The notes under the pieces were generated by a model. The model made no database searches. It saw only the letters and a list, made by a program, of their open reading frames with translations, and had not been told where the DNA came from. Shown piece after piece: positions 31,182 through 40,091 of a stretch of 48,520 nt of DNA. Source of the stretch: DATMNI01 sp035570275 (GTDB lineage: Bacteria > Acidobacteriota > Terriglobia > Bryobacterales > Bryobacteraceae). Position 1 is the first letter of the stretch, and each line of letters starts with the position of its first letter. Made by a program: the position numbers and the translations under genes. The stretch lies in the NCBI GenBank assembly GCA_035570275.1, contig DATMNI010000221.1:1-48520 (forward strand). Reading direction: 5' to 3'.

Positions 31182-32195
31182 ATGAAGCTTGTCCATGTCT
31201 TTGCACCCACCTTCTTTGCACTCATCGCTGCCAACCTGGGAGCGGCACAGGATTTGCGCAAGCCGCCCCTGGCGCAGGCAGGCGCGGCCCAATCCCGCGC
31301 TGCGGAACCAACCAGTGCCAGTCCCGGCGGATCCTACACGCTCGGCATCGAGGACCAGATTACCGTCCGCGCGCTGCATGTCGAAGAAATCACCGAGGTG
31401 CCCATACGAATAGGCGGCGACGGAAACATCCGGCTGCCCCTGGCGGGATTGATTCATGCCGTCGGCATGACCGTCGGTCAACTGGAGGACGCCATCGTCG
31501 TGCGCCTGCGTCCTTTTGTCCTGGAGCCCGAGGTTTCCATATCGGTCACGGAATTCCGCAGCGGGCCGGTATCCGTACTGGGAGCCGTCAAGAATCCCGG
31601 CATCTATCAAGTACAGGGCCACAAAACCGTCGCGGAGGTGCTATCGCTTGCGGGGGGTCCGGACCCGACGGCCGGGTCGGTCGTGAAGATCACGCGCGAA
31701 GTGGGGCGGGGCCCAATACCGGTAGCGGGCGCGTCCATCGATTTTAGCGGAAAATTCGGCGTGGCCGAGATTAGCCTGGTCTCCATTCTCAAAGCCGATC
31801 ACCCCCAGGACAATATCGCCATTCAGGCGCACGACATCGTCACCGTTCCTCGCGCGGAGATGGTCTATGTCATTGGGGAGGTGCAGCGCCCCGGGGGCTT
31901 CGTGCTGACCGACGGCAAGGCCATTTCGCTGCTCCAGGCGCTTTCCCTTGCGGGGGGGCTCGACAAGGTGGCTCAGCCCAAGCGCGCGAGCCTCTTACGT
32001 CCCACTCCGGGAAGCACGACCCGCACCGAAATCCCGGTCGATTTGAGCAAGATCATGGCGGCACACGCGTCAGACGTCGCCATGCTCCCGGGAGACATTC
32101 TCTTCGTTCCAAACAACGCCCCGAAACAGGCGTTCCTGCGCGGCGCCGAAGCCGCCATTCAGATGGGAACGGGCGTGGTCATCTGGCACAAATGA
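31182..32195 (+). CDS. Wza-like polysaccharide export protein
   Basis: 337 residues. The start ATG 31182 begins the signal peptide MKLVHVFAPTFFALIAANLG; a GTG at 31164 would only add polar residues in front. It has the polysaccharide-export domain (YTLGIEDQITVRALHVEEIT, VEDAIVVRLRPFV-type segment) and two SLBB domains (FRSGPVSVLGAVKNPGIYQV, AEMVYVIGEVQRPGGFVLTD). No lipobox cysteine is present, so unlike E. coli Wza it is not an evident lipoprotein. It should form the outer-membrane or periplasmic exit for the polymer. The end overlaps the Wzc-like gene by four bases (ATGA). Confidence 0.9.
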   Translation: MKLVHVFAPTFFALIAANLGAAQDLRKPPLAQAGAAQSRAAEPTSASPGGSYTLGIEDQITVRALHVEEITEVPIRIGGDGNIRLPLAGLIHAVGMTVGQLEDAIVVRLRPFVLEPEVSISVTEFRSGPVSVLGAVKNPGIYQVQGHKTVAEVLSLAGGPDPTAGSVVKITREVGRGPIPVAGASIDFSGKFGVAEISLVSILKADHPQDNIAIQAHDIVTVPRAEMVYVIGEVQRPGGFVLTDGKAISLLQALSLAGGLDKVAQPKRASLLRPTPGSTTRTEIPVDLSKIMAAHASDVAMLPGDILFVPNNAPKQAFLRGAEAAIQMGTGVVIWHK

Positions 32196-34603
32196 CCGGC
32201 CCCGAAGGCTCCATGCAGTCAAGAGATCCCCAAGCCTATCTTCCCAGCGGCGCCCGAAACCAAGCGCCGGACGGCTGGGTGCCGGCGCCAAATTACGCGC
32301 CAGGGTACTCGCCAAGCTACGATGGATTCGAGGCCCCGGCGACCCCGGTGGCCACGGTGGCGCTCGACGAGTTGACGCGCCGGCTGTGGCGGCGAAGACT
32401 TCCGATCGCGTGCGCCGCAATTCTGGGCGCTCTGGCCGCCCTGCTCGTCAGTAAGCTGCAGACGCCCGTCTTCCAAGCCATCACGTCGGTGCAACTGGAG
32501 GGTATCAACCAGGACTATTTCCTGCGCGACGTGCTTCCAATCTCCCCTCTGTTGGCCAACGCGTCGGCCCAGAATTATCTGGAAAACCAGGTGAAAGTTC
32601 TGCAAAGCAGAACGCTGGCCGCACGCGTGGCCGAAAAACTGAAGGATCGCCTGAAGGCGTCCGCCAAACCCTCGCTGGCCGCCCGGCTGGCCGAATACCT
32701 GCCCATTTCGCGTCCCCAGCAAGGGGCAGCAAACGACCTCACCAAAAGGGTGCGCGACTCGCTCTCCGTGCGAACATCGCTGCAGTCGCAGGTCATCGAA
32801 ATTGCGTACGAAGACGCCGATCCGGTAACGGCGGCGGCGGCGGCTAACGCGGCGGTCGCCGAATTCGTCGCCATGAACCGGGAAGCGCGCTGGCAATCGG
32901 TCGAAGACACCACGCAATCACTGGGCGCGCAAACGGCGGATTTGAAGCTCAAGCTCGAAAAGGCCGGCCGCGAATTAGTGCGATACGCCCGGGAATCGGG
33001 TCTGGTCTTCGCCGGACAGGCCAAGGCCACGCTGGGCGAGGACCGCATGCGACAGTTGGAGGATGCGCTCACAAAGGCCGAGGCCGACCGCGTGGGCAAA
33101 CAATCGCGCTATGAGGCCGCCGTGGCGAGCCCCATGGAAGCGCTCCCCGACACGATTGCGACGGGACCGCTGCGGCAGTATCAGACGGAGTTGGAGGCCG
33201 CGCGGCGGGAACTGGCGGAGAACCGGACGTTGTACACGCCGGCCCACTACAAGGTGAAGCGCCTGGAAGCCCGGGTGGCGGCGCTGGAGAGCGCCATCGC
33301 GCAAGAACGCAAGGCGATCGTGGCAAGGCTGCAAACGGAATACTCCGCCGCCCAGCGGACGGAACACAGCCTTTCCCAAACGCACGGCACACAGCTTCGC
33401 GCGATTCAGTCCGAAACCGAGAAGCAAGCCCAATACGATATTCTCAAGCGCGAGGTTGAGACTACGCAGCGGCTGTACGACTCCGTTCTGGAAAAGGCGA
33501 AGGAGGCGGGCGTGGCCTCTGCCCTAGGGGGCGCGAGCATCCGCGTGATCGACCGCGCCGTCCCGCCCCGCCTTCCTTACAAGCCTAACCTGCCGCTCGC
33601 CTCCTCGCTTGGGTTCGCGATCGGGATTCTGGGCGGCATCGGCCTGGCGATCGTGGGCAGCCGGTCCGCCAAGGTCTCCCATCCCGGGGACCTGGCATTT
33701 CCGGAAGTCAGGGAATTGGGAATGATCCCGTCCGCGAAGCATGACAAGGAACTGAGTTCACCAAGGCGCATTCCGAGTGGGTTATCGCGATTGACAGATG
33801 ACACAACCCGATCGTCTGTCCCACCGTTGTCCAGGGCCGGCCAGGGGCTCGAACTGGCGACCTGGCAAAGGGAGAATTCGATGTTCGCCGAGTCCTTCCG
33901 TGCGGCCTTGACTTCGCTTCTGTTCAGTTTGCCGGGCCGCGAAAAGCCTACGGAGGGAACGCAGCCGACCCGGGCCGGCCGCGTGCTGGTGATCACCAGC
34001 GCGGAGCCCATGGAGGGCAAAACCACGGTCCTCAGCAATCTGGCGATCGCGTGCGCCGAAACCAGACGCCGGGTGCTGCTCATAGATGCCGACTTGCGCC
34101 GGCCGAGGCTGCACGACATTTTCGAGGTATGCAACGACTCGGGAGTCGCGGACATCATCTTGAGCGCCGAGAACTCGAGTTCCATGGATCTGCAATCCTA
34201 TACGCGAACCACCAGCGTCCCGAACCTCTGGGTAATGCCCAGCGGGCCGGCTTTGAACGGCGTCTCGGGGCTGCTCCACTCCGCCGCGCTGAACGATCTG
34301 CTGGCGCGATGCAGGCAGGAGTTCGACCTGGTGCTGGTGGATTCGCCGCCGATGATGCTGTATCCCGACGCGCGGGTTTTGGGGAAGACCGCGGACGGCG
34401 TAGTGCTGGTCGTCCGCGCCGATAGAACCAGCCGGGACGAGTTGGTACGGACCTGCTACCAAGTCCTGATCAAAGACCGGATCACCATACTGGGAACGGT
34501 TTTCAACGGTTTCAGAGTCTCGTCGGAACGTCAGCGCGCCTACACCGATTACTACCGGAGATACGGCCGTTCCGGCGACGGGAACAGAAAAGGAACGCGA
34601 TGA
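32192..34603 (+). CDS. Wzc-like tyrosine autokinase / chain-length protein
   Basis: 803 residues. After a proline/tyrosine-rich cytoplasmic tail, a first TM helix (about 70-88, IACAAILGALAALLVSKL) leads to a large periplasmic Wzz domain with coiled coils (about 200-440, LEARVAALESAIAQERKAIV). A second TM helix follows near 470-490 (LASSLGFAIGILGGIGLAIV). The kinase is C-terminal: Walker A in TSAEPMEGKTTVLSNLAIAC, A' in LLIDADLRRPRLHDIF and B in LVLVDSPPMMLYPDA. A tyrosine cluster (RAYTDYYRRYGRSG) forms the phosphorylated tail. Kinase and polymerisation co-factor are in one chain, as in proteobacterial Wzc. No Wzb-type phosphatase is seen in the window. It overlaps both neighbours by four bases. 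Confidence 0.92.
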   Translation: MTGPEGSMQSRDPQAYLPSGARNQAPDGWVPAPNYAPGYSPSYDGFEAPATPVATVALDELTRRLWRRRLPIACAAILGALAALLVSKLQTPVFQAITSVQLEGINQDYFLRDVLPISPLLANASAQNYLENQVKVLQSRTLAARVAEKLKDRLKASAKPSLAARLAEYLPISRPQQGAANDLTKRVRDSLSVRTSLQSQVIEIAYEDADPVTAAAAANAAVAEFVAMNREARWQSVEDTTQSLGAQTADLKLKLEKAGRELVRYARESGLVFAGQAKATLGEDRMRQLEDALTKAEADRVGKQSRYEAAVASPMEALPDTIATGPLRQYQTELEAARRELAENRTLYTPAHYKVKRLEARVAALESAIAQERKAIVARLQTEYSAAQRTEHSLSQTHGTQLRAIQSETEKQAQYDILKREVETTQRLYDSVLEKAKEAGVASALGGASIRVIDRAVPPRLPYKPNLPLASSLGFAIGILGGIGLAIVGSRSAKVSHPGDLAFPEVRELGMIPSAKHDKELSSPRRIPSGLSRLTDDTTRSSVPPLSRAGQGLELATWQRENSMFAESFRAALTSLLFSLPGREKPTEGTQPTRAGRVLVITSAEPMEGKTTVLSNLAIACAETRRRVLLIDADLRRPRLHDIFEVCNDSGVADIILSAENSSSMDLQSYTRTTSVPNLWVMPSGPALNGVSGLLHSAALNDLLARCRQEFDLVLVDSPPMMLYPDARVLGKTADGVVLVVRADRTSRDELVRTCYQVLIKDRITILGTVFNGFRVSSERQRAYTDYYRRYGRSGDGNRKGTR

Positions 34604-34851
34604 TATCGGCACGTTCGTGTAACCAAGTCATGCCGAAGGACCGATTCCTTCGCCTCATGGAAGAGATCCTCGAACTCGAGCCCCAGGTGCTTCAAGGGCC
34701 CGAGTGGCTGAGCGATACGAAGGAGTGGGACTCCGCGGCGATCGTCGACTTCATGGCAATGGTAGATAAACATACCGGCGCGATTTTGAACGTTGAAGCC
34801 ATTGCCAGTTGCGCCACGTACGACGACCTCTATGCGTTGATCGAAAGTTGA
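34600..34851 (+). CDS. Acyl carrier protein-like protein
   Basis: 83 residues. A helical bundle with KEWDSAAIVDFMAMVDKHTG contains the serine (S45) in a DS context where phosphopantetheine attaches. The usual DSL is DSA here. The helix before it is acidic (MEEILELEPQVLQGPEWL), as in carrier proteins. The ATG overlaps the Wzc-like stop by four bases and is followed after 14 bases by a KAS III-like gene, so it is not the housekeeping AcpP but a dedicated carrier. Its likely role is to hold an acyl or polyketide-like group made for the polysaccharide. Confidence 0.8.
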   Translation: MISARSCNQVMPKDRFLRLMEEILELEPQVLQGPEWLSDTKEWDSAAIVDFMAMVDKHTGAILNVEAIASCATYDDLYALIES

Positions 34852-34865
34852 AGAGCTACAGTCCC

Positions 34866-35933
34866 ATGCATCTACGTCCTGACCGGTCGCGAGCCGCGAT
34901 CACCGCTATCGAGTACTACCTTCCGGATGAAGTGCTCACCAGCGACCAACTGGCGACGGAATACCCCGATTGGCCGGTAGCAAAAATCGTGGCCAAGACG
35001 GGCATACGCGAGCGCCACATCGCCGCTCCGGACGAGTGCGCTTCCGATCTGGCCGTTCGAGCGGCCCGGAAGCTCTTCGATTCGGGGGCTATCGAGCGAA
35101 GCGATATCGATGTGCTGCTGCTCTGCACGCAAACGCCGGACTACTTCCTGCCCACCACCGCGTGCATTGTGCAGGACCGCCTGGGCATACCAACGGAAGC
35201 CGGCGCGTTGGATATCAACCTGGGCTGCTCCGGTTTCGTATATGGCCTCGGCATCGCCAAGGGCTTGATAGAAACGGGGCAGGCCGACACGATCCTGCTG
35301 CTGACAGCGGACACGTACAGCAAGTTCATCCGCGAATCGGACCGGAGCGTTCGCACTTTGTTTGGAGATGGCGCGGCCGCCACTCTGATCGAGACCATGC
35401 CACCGGATGCGGAACTGCACATAGAGGCCCCGGTCTGGGGCACGGACGGACGGGGCGCCGCCAACCTGATCGTGAAAGGAGGCGCCGCGAAATCGTGGTC
35501 GGGCGCGGGACCTGGCGGGCCCGGGCACAGGAACGGCGGCACGCATCCGGCTGGAACACATTGCCTGGAGATGAACGGTCCGGAGATCTTCAACTTTACG
35601 GTCGGCGTGGTGCCCACGCTGGTGGAGAACGTGTTGCAGCGCACTTGCAAAACCATGGGCGATATCGACCTCTTCGTGTTTCACCAGGCTAACAAGACTT
35701 TGCTCAATCACCTCCGCCAGAAAATCGGCATTCCGTCGGAGAAGTTCTACCTGGCTTTGGAAGATTGTGGCAACACCGTGTCCAGCACCATCCCCATCGC
35801 ATTGAAACGCGCCCGCTTGGAAGGCGCGCTGCGCCCCGGCCAACTGGCTCTGCTAGCCGGCTTTGGCGTCGGCTATTCATGGGCCGGCACGGTGATCCGC
35901 TGGCCTTCCGACCGGGGATTCGCGTCGGCCTGA
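34866..35933 (+). CDS. KAS III (FabH)-like 3-oxoacyl-ACP synthase
   Basis: 355 residues. The catalytic triad is complete: C121 in NLGCSGFVYGLGIAKG, H273 in VFHQANKTLLNHL and N303 in EDCGNTVSSTIPIALKRA. Condensing enzymes of this class join an acyl-CoA (or acyl-ACP) to malonyl-ACP without a separate acyl-loading step. A glycine/histidine-rich loop at about 203-232 (GGAAKSWSGAGPGGPGHRNG) is longer than in FabH of fatty-acid synthesis, which hints at a changed substrate. ATG 34866 is chosen because upstream codons overlap the carrier gene. It sits in the polysaccharide operon next to a dedicated acyl carrier and a GNAT-like gene. Confidence 0.9.
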   Translation: MHLRPDRSRAAITAIEYYLPDEVLTSDQLATEYPDWPVAKIVAKTGIRERHIAAPDECASDLAVRAARKLFDSGAIERSDIDVLLLCTQTPDYFLPTTACIVQDRLGIPTEAGALDINLGCSGFVYGLGIAKGLIETGQADTILLLTADTYSKFIRESDRSVRTLFGDGAAATLIETMPPDAELHIEAPVWGTDGRGAANLIVKGGAAKSWSGAGPGGPGHRNGGTHPAGTHCLEMNGPEIFNFTVGVVPTLVENVLQRTCKTMGDIDLFVFHQANKTLLNHLRQKIGIPSEKFYLALEDCGNTVSSTIPIALKRARLEGALRPGQLALLAGFGVGYSWAGTVIRWPSDRGFASA

Positions 35934-35992
35934 TTCTTTTAGCCCGTGGGCCCGGCAGACAGCGGAAGAGTATCGTCCTCCCAGGAATCGAA

Positions 35993-37162
35993 ATGGCCAT
36001 CGAAGAGAGAAACGGTTTGGAGAAACTCACCGCGGTGGCGGAAATCCGGCGCCGGCCTACAGTTCGAGAGGCCACGTTCAGCGACTATGACCAGATAGCG
36101 GCAGTGCAGAGCCGCAACGGTCTCTCCCCGCGCTCGCGACGGAAATGGACGGCCCTATGGGAAGGTAATCCCGTCTATGAGGAAGACCGCGGCGGATGGC
36201 CGATTGGCTGGGTTCTGGAATCCGAGCCCGGCCGGATTGTGGGATGCATTGCCAACGTTCCCAGCGCGTACCTGTGGAAAGGGAGCCTCATCCGCGTGGC
36301 CGCTCAGTGTGATTGGGCCGTGGATCGCGAGTACCGGTCTTTTTCCCTGGTGCTCATGCAGCGCATCACGAATCAGCCCAACATCGACCTCTTACTGACC
36401 ACTACCGTGGGCACCGACGCGGAACCCAGCCATGCGGCGTTTCAGTGGTGCCGAGTCCCGGCCGGGCGGTGGGACAGGGCGGCATTCTGGATTACCGGGC
36501 ACCGCGGATTCCTGCGGAGTGCGTTGGTAAAGAAGCGGGTCCCGCTGGCGGGTTTGGCGAGTTCTCTACTTTCCGTCCCGCTATCCTGCCGCGATGGGCT
36601 GTTACGCCTCGGAGAGCGAAGGACAAGCCGGCTCCGGATCGAGAGGAGGGCGGAGTTCGACGAAAGCTTCGACGTGTTTTGGGAGGAGTTGAAGCGGGGC
36701 AAACGAGACGTGTTGCTGGCTGTAAGGAGCGCGGCGGCGCTGCGGTGGCACTTTCGGAGTTTCGGAAAGGCCGTGTGGATTGTGACGGCGTCCAGTGGCG
36801 AGCGTTTGACCGCGTACGCGATATTCGCCCGCGGCGACAACCAGGAGATCGGCTTGACGCGCCTTCGACTGGTCGATTTTCAGGCGCTGGAGAACGTCGA
36901 AGAGGCGCTCGAGGGAATTCTCAACTGGGTTTTCCAACGCTGCCGGCTGGAGGGGATTCACATGGTCGAAGACGTGGGCTGCGTGCTCGAGGGTTTGGGC
37001 ATCCCCCAGTCGAAGGCGCTCGCACGCCTGCGCGCGCCCTACCATCGCGATCTGGCGTCGTGGGCTTATTACTACCGGGCCAAGCACCCCGACCTGAGTG
37101 ACGCCTTGAAGAATTCCTCGGTTTGGAATCCGACTTCCCTGGATGGCGATGCGAGTCTCTAA
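35993..37162 (+). CDS. GNAT-like acyltransferase of the polysaccharide locus
   Basis: 389 residues. Two halves each look like a diverged N-acetyltransferase fold. The first opens PTVREATFSDYDQIAAVQSR, with IGWVLESEPGRIVGCIANVP as the central strands and RVAAQCDWAVDREYRSFSLV for the cofactor helix. The second (about 240-370) has DVFWEELKRGKRDVLLAVRS and a strand-helix series ending at VEDVGCVLEGLG. FemAB-like tandem-GNAT proteins share this plan. No signal peptide or membrane helix is present. It is inferred to move an acyl group from the adjacent carrier protein to an amino sugar, but no substrate residue can be proved. It starts at ATG 35993, 59 bases after the KAS III-like gene. Confidence 0.65.
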   Translation: MAIEERNGLEKLTAVAEIRRRPTVREATFSDYDQIAAVQSRNGLSPRSRRKWTALWEGNPVYEEDRGGWPIGWVLESEPGRIVGCIANVPSAYLWKGSLIRVAAQCDWAVDREYRSFSLVLMQRITNQPNIDLLLTTTVGTDAEPSHAAFQWCRVPAGRWDRAAFWITGHRGFLRSALVKKRVPLAGLASSLLSVPLSCRDGLLRLGERRTSRLRIERRAEFDESFDVFWEELKRGKRDVLLAVRSAAALRWHFRSFGKAVWIVTASSGERLTAYAIFARGDNQEIGLTRLRLVDFQALENVEEALEGILNWVFQRCRLEGIHMVEDVGCVLEGLGIPQSKALARLRAPYHRDLASWAYYYRAKHPDLSDALKNSSVWNPTSLDGDASL

Positions 37163-37245
37163 GGAGAAGTCGGCGATGGCTGGAACGGAGCGCGCCGGCG
37201 CCGGCCAATACTGCCACGGTTCCGACGGTACGGCGGACAGGCGGC

Positions 37246-37355
37246 CACTCCCTCAGCCTCACGGTCGTGGCTCTGATGTCACGGTCGTGGCTCTGATGAA
37301 CTCGTTGACATTACGAGACCTCGCATCGGAGCCGCGACCGTCAGGGAAGTAGCTA
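37246..37355. repeat. Dispersed palindromic repeat, copy 3
   Basis: CTCCCTCAGCCTCACGGTCG on the left and CGGAGCCGCGACCGTCAGGG on the right form an interrupted inverted repeat of the same family as 12027-12090 and 30567-30632. CACGGTCGTGGCTCTGATGT is duplicated in tandem inside (37260-37299). It fills most of the 233-base gap between the GNAT-like gene and the flippase, the largest break inside the polysaccharide operon. Confidence 0.72.
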
Positions 37356-37395
37356 GCGGCTGAACCCGCGGTGGCACCCGCGTCACGAAAATCCA

Positions 37396-38712
37396 GTGGC
37401 TTTATTCTACACACAACCAGCGCTTTCGACACGCCTGCAAACATTTGGCTCGGATAAGCCAGGGTTGTCGCTGCGCCTGAATTTCGCCTGGACGCTGGCG
37501 GGAAACGTAATTTTCTCCGCCTCTCAATGGGGCATAACGGTGGCGCTGGCAAGATTGGCGGGGCCGGAAGGCGTCGGCCGATTTGCTCTTGCCGTGGCAC
37601 TTACGACGCCCATCGTCATGTTGAGCAACCTGAACCTGCGAGGCGTTCAGGCGACCGACACGACTGGGCGGTTCAGCTTTTCCGAATACTTCAGTCTACG
37701 GCTGCTGACGGCGGCGGCGGCGTTAGCCGGTATGGTTCTGCTGGCCTGTACCTCGAATTACGGGATCGCGACACTCTTCGTCGTAATCGCTGTTGCCTGC
37801 GCCAAGAGTTCGGAATCGCTCAGCGACGTATGTTATGGGCAGTTACAACAGCGTGAGAGCATGGACCGGATCGCCATTTCGATGACCTTGCGGGGAGTGC
37901 TTTCGGTGGCAGGCCTAACTGCCGTCCTTCTGACAACAGGCAGCCTCCCGTGGGCTTGCGCCGCCACGGCGGCGGCATGGCTTGCGGTGCTGTGGGCGTA
38001 TGATTTGCCGAACATGAAGATGCATGGTACGCGGCGCGACCTGTTGCGCGCCTGGCGGCATGTGCCTTTTGACCGGCTGAAGGCGCTGGTGGCGCTGGCG
38101 GCCCCGCTGGGAGCCGTGATGATGCTGCTGGCGCTGAACTCGAGCATCCCGCGGTACTTCATTGAGCGGGGTCACGGCTTCCGCGAACTCGGTATTTTTG
38201 CGGCGATCGCGAGCCTGAATGCCGCGGGCACAATCGTGATTTCGGCGTTGGGCCAATCGGCCACGCCTCGATTAGCCAGTCTCTATGCCCAGGGCGACTA
38301 CCAGCTATTCCGCCGCCTGCTGGGCAGACTGGCAGGTCTCGGGCTGCTGATCGGCATTGGCGGCGTCCTGGCCGCTCTATTTTTTGGGCGCGACATTTTG
38401 CGGCTGCTCTATGGCAGCCAGTTTTCCGCCGGGTCTGTGGTGCTGGTATGGGTGATGGCATACGCAGCCGTAAGTTATGTGGCCTCGTTTTTCGGCTATG
38501 CTCTTACGGCTGCTCGCCGGTTCAAAGTCCAATTACCCATATTTAGTGGTCTGACCGCCCTTACCGTAGTGTTCTGCTTCTGGCTGGTTCCGCGCTCCGG
38601 GGCCGTGGGCGCGGCGCAGGCCCTGCTGCTCACGGGGATTGCCCAGGGGTTGATGATGGCGTGCGCCTTGTATCGGACACTGCGCCACCAGGAGAAGGCG
38701 GTGGCCGAATGA
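37396..38712 (+). CDS. Wzx-type polysaccharide flippase
   Basis: 438 residues with about twelve hydrophobic helices across the chain, for example FAWTLAGNVIFSASQWGITV, AAALAGMVLLACTSNYGIAT, IGIGGVLAALFFGRDILRLL and a final VGAAQALLLTGIAQGLMMAC. The order of charged loops and the early GPEGVGRFALAVALTTPIVM match the MOP/Wzx exporter superfamily. It should flip the undecaprenyl-linked repeat unit to the periplasm. GTG 37396 is the chosen start, with no good ribosome site upstream. The end overlaps the polymerase/ligase gene by four bases. Confidence 0.88.
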   Translation: MALFYTQPALSTRLQTFGSDKPGLSLRLNFAWTLAGNVIFSASQWGITVALARLAGPEGVGRFALAVALTTPIVMLSNLNLRGVQATDTTGRFSFSEYFSLRLLTAAAALAGMVLLACTSNYGIATLFVVIAVACAKSSESLSDVCYGQLQQRESMDRIAISMTLRGVLSVAGLTAVLLTTGSLPWACAATAAAWLAVLWAYDLPNMKMHGTRRDLLRAWRHVPFDRLKALVALAAPLGAVMMLLALNSSIPRYFIERGHGFRELGIFAAIASLNAAGTIVISALGQSATPRLASLYAQGDYQLFRRLLGRLAGLGLLIGIGGVLAALFFGRDILRLLYGSQFSAGSVVLVWVMAYAAVSYVASFFGYALTAARRFKVQLPIFSGLTALTVVFCFWLVPRSGAVGAAQALLLTGIAQGLMMACALYRTLRHQEKAVAE

Positions 38713-40091
38713 GACGTACCCGCGTACTTCACGTTCCGGGGTCCATCAACCGGCGCGGCGTCGTGCCCGGTCCGCCCACCCTTGAGCCTGTCATGGACCG
38801 GCTGGCGTTCGGCTTTCTGTGGGCTTTCATTCTCGTGGTCCCCTGGGAGGGCGCCACCCTCATTGGCGGCCTTGCCATCACAGTTTGGCTGGGCCTGATG
38901 GCAGTGGCGGCCGCGGTCGTCCGGTTGTTCCTGAAGGGCTCGCTCCGAAAGCCCAGCGTTCTGCACGGGTGGATGGCCGCCTTTGTGGTCTGGGCCTCGC
39001 TCAGCCTGGCCTGGTCCCGCGATACCGATATGACCCTCTCCCGAACCGGTTCCTACCTGCAATTGGCGATCATGGTCTGGCTCATCTGGGAACTGGTGCG
39101 TACCGAAGAAAGGTGGAGGTCTCTGCTGTACGCCTATTGCCTGGGCGCCAGCGTCTCGTCGATCAACGCCATCCACAATCTGGTCATGGGGATGACCAGC
39201 GCTTCCGAGGATGCCGAGAAACTTGCCGAGTACGGCAGGTACGCTCCCGCGGGCTTCGATCAGAACGAATTCGCACTAACGCTGGCACTGAGCCTCCCCA
39301 TGGCCTTTTATCTGTTGACCCGCCGGCAATCCTTCCTGGCCGCTATGGTGTGTTGGGCGCAACTGCTTCTGGGTGTTGTGGCTATTCTGCTGACCGGGTC
39401 CCGCGCCGGCTTAATTTCACTTTCGGTGGCGCTGACGATTACGCCGTTCGCTCTGCCGCTGTTTCGGGGATGGAAGCGTCGCATCTGCTGGCTGGCGATT
39501 CCCTGCATCGTCGTATCCGCCCTCTTCGTCGTTCCGGCCAACACCTGGGAGCGCCTGCTGACCACCGGCTCGGAGATCTCGGGAGGTACCCTGACGTACC
39601 GCAGGATAATTTGGGCCGCGGGCGTGAACGTGTTCCGGCAGCATCCATTTCTCGGGGTTGGGGCGGGGGCGTTCGCGTCCAGCGTCGAGAGCGCAATCGA
39701 TATTCATTACGTGGCGCACAATTCCTTCCTCTCCGTCCTGGTGGAGTTGGGCGTGGTAGGGGAACTGATCCTGCTGGCGCTCCTCAGCAGCATGCTCTAT
39801 CTGGCCGTTCGTATGGGCGGCCTTGACCGATGGCTTTGGATCGTGCTCCTCCTGACGTGGGCGGCGGGCGTCTCGTCGCTCACCTGGGAGTACCGGAAGG
39901 TTACCTGGTTTCTGTTCGGGATGATCGCGGCCGAAGCCGGCCTCATGCGAACCGGGCGGAGGCCGGCCGCCACGGCCATCGCTCAAAGCGTATTCGCCGC
40001 CCGCGCCCATTCCGGGCCGCTCCCTGCCCAATCCGGTGCCCAAATGATTCAGGATATCCAAACACTGCCAAGGCTTCGCCGTTTCGTATGA
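38709..40091 (+). CDS. O-antigen polymerase/ligase-family membrane protein (Wzy or WaaL type)
   Basis: 460 residues with around ten to eleven TM helices and the large periplasmic loop expected of the family. The Wzy_C-like signature region reads VFRQHPFLGVGAGAFASSVE, followed by YVAHNSFLSVLVELGVVGEL, where the histidine in HNSFL is the conserved one. In a Wzx-dependent locus it most likely polymerises repeat units. A ligase role cannot be excluded. ATG 38709 overlaps the flippase stop (ATGA), and the end overlaps the next gene in the same way. A short basic N-terminus (MRRTRVLHVPGSINRRG) precedes the first helix. Confidence 0.87.
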   Translation: MRRTRVLHVPGSINRRGVVPGPPTLEPVMDRLAFGFLWAFILVVPWEGATLIGGLAITVWLGLMAVAAAVVRLFLKGSLRKPSVLHGWMAAFVVWASLSLAWSRDTDMTLSRTGSYLQLAIMVWLIWELVRTEERWRSLLYAYCLGASVSSINAIHNLVMGMTSASEDAEKLAEYGRYAPAGFDQNEFALTLALSLPMAFYLLTRRQSFLAAMVCWAQLLLGVVAILLTGSRAGLISLSVALTITPFALPLFRGWKRRICWLAIPCIVVSALFVVPANTWERLLTTGSEISGGTLTYRRIIWAAGVNVFRQHPFLGVGAGAFASSVESAIDIHYVAHNSFLSVLVELGVVGELILLALLSSMLYLAVRMGGLDRWLWIVLLLTWAAGVSSLTWEYRKVTWFLFGMIAAEAGLMRTGRRPAATAIAQSVFAARAHSGPLPAQSGAQMIQDIQTLPRLRRFV

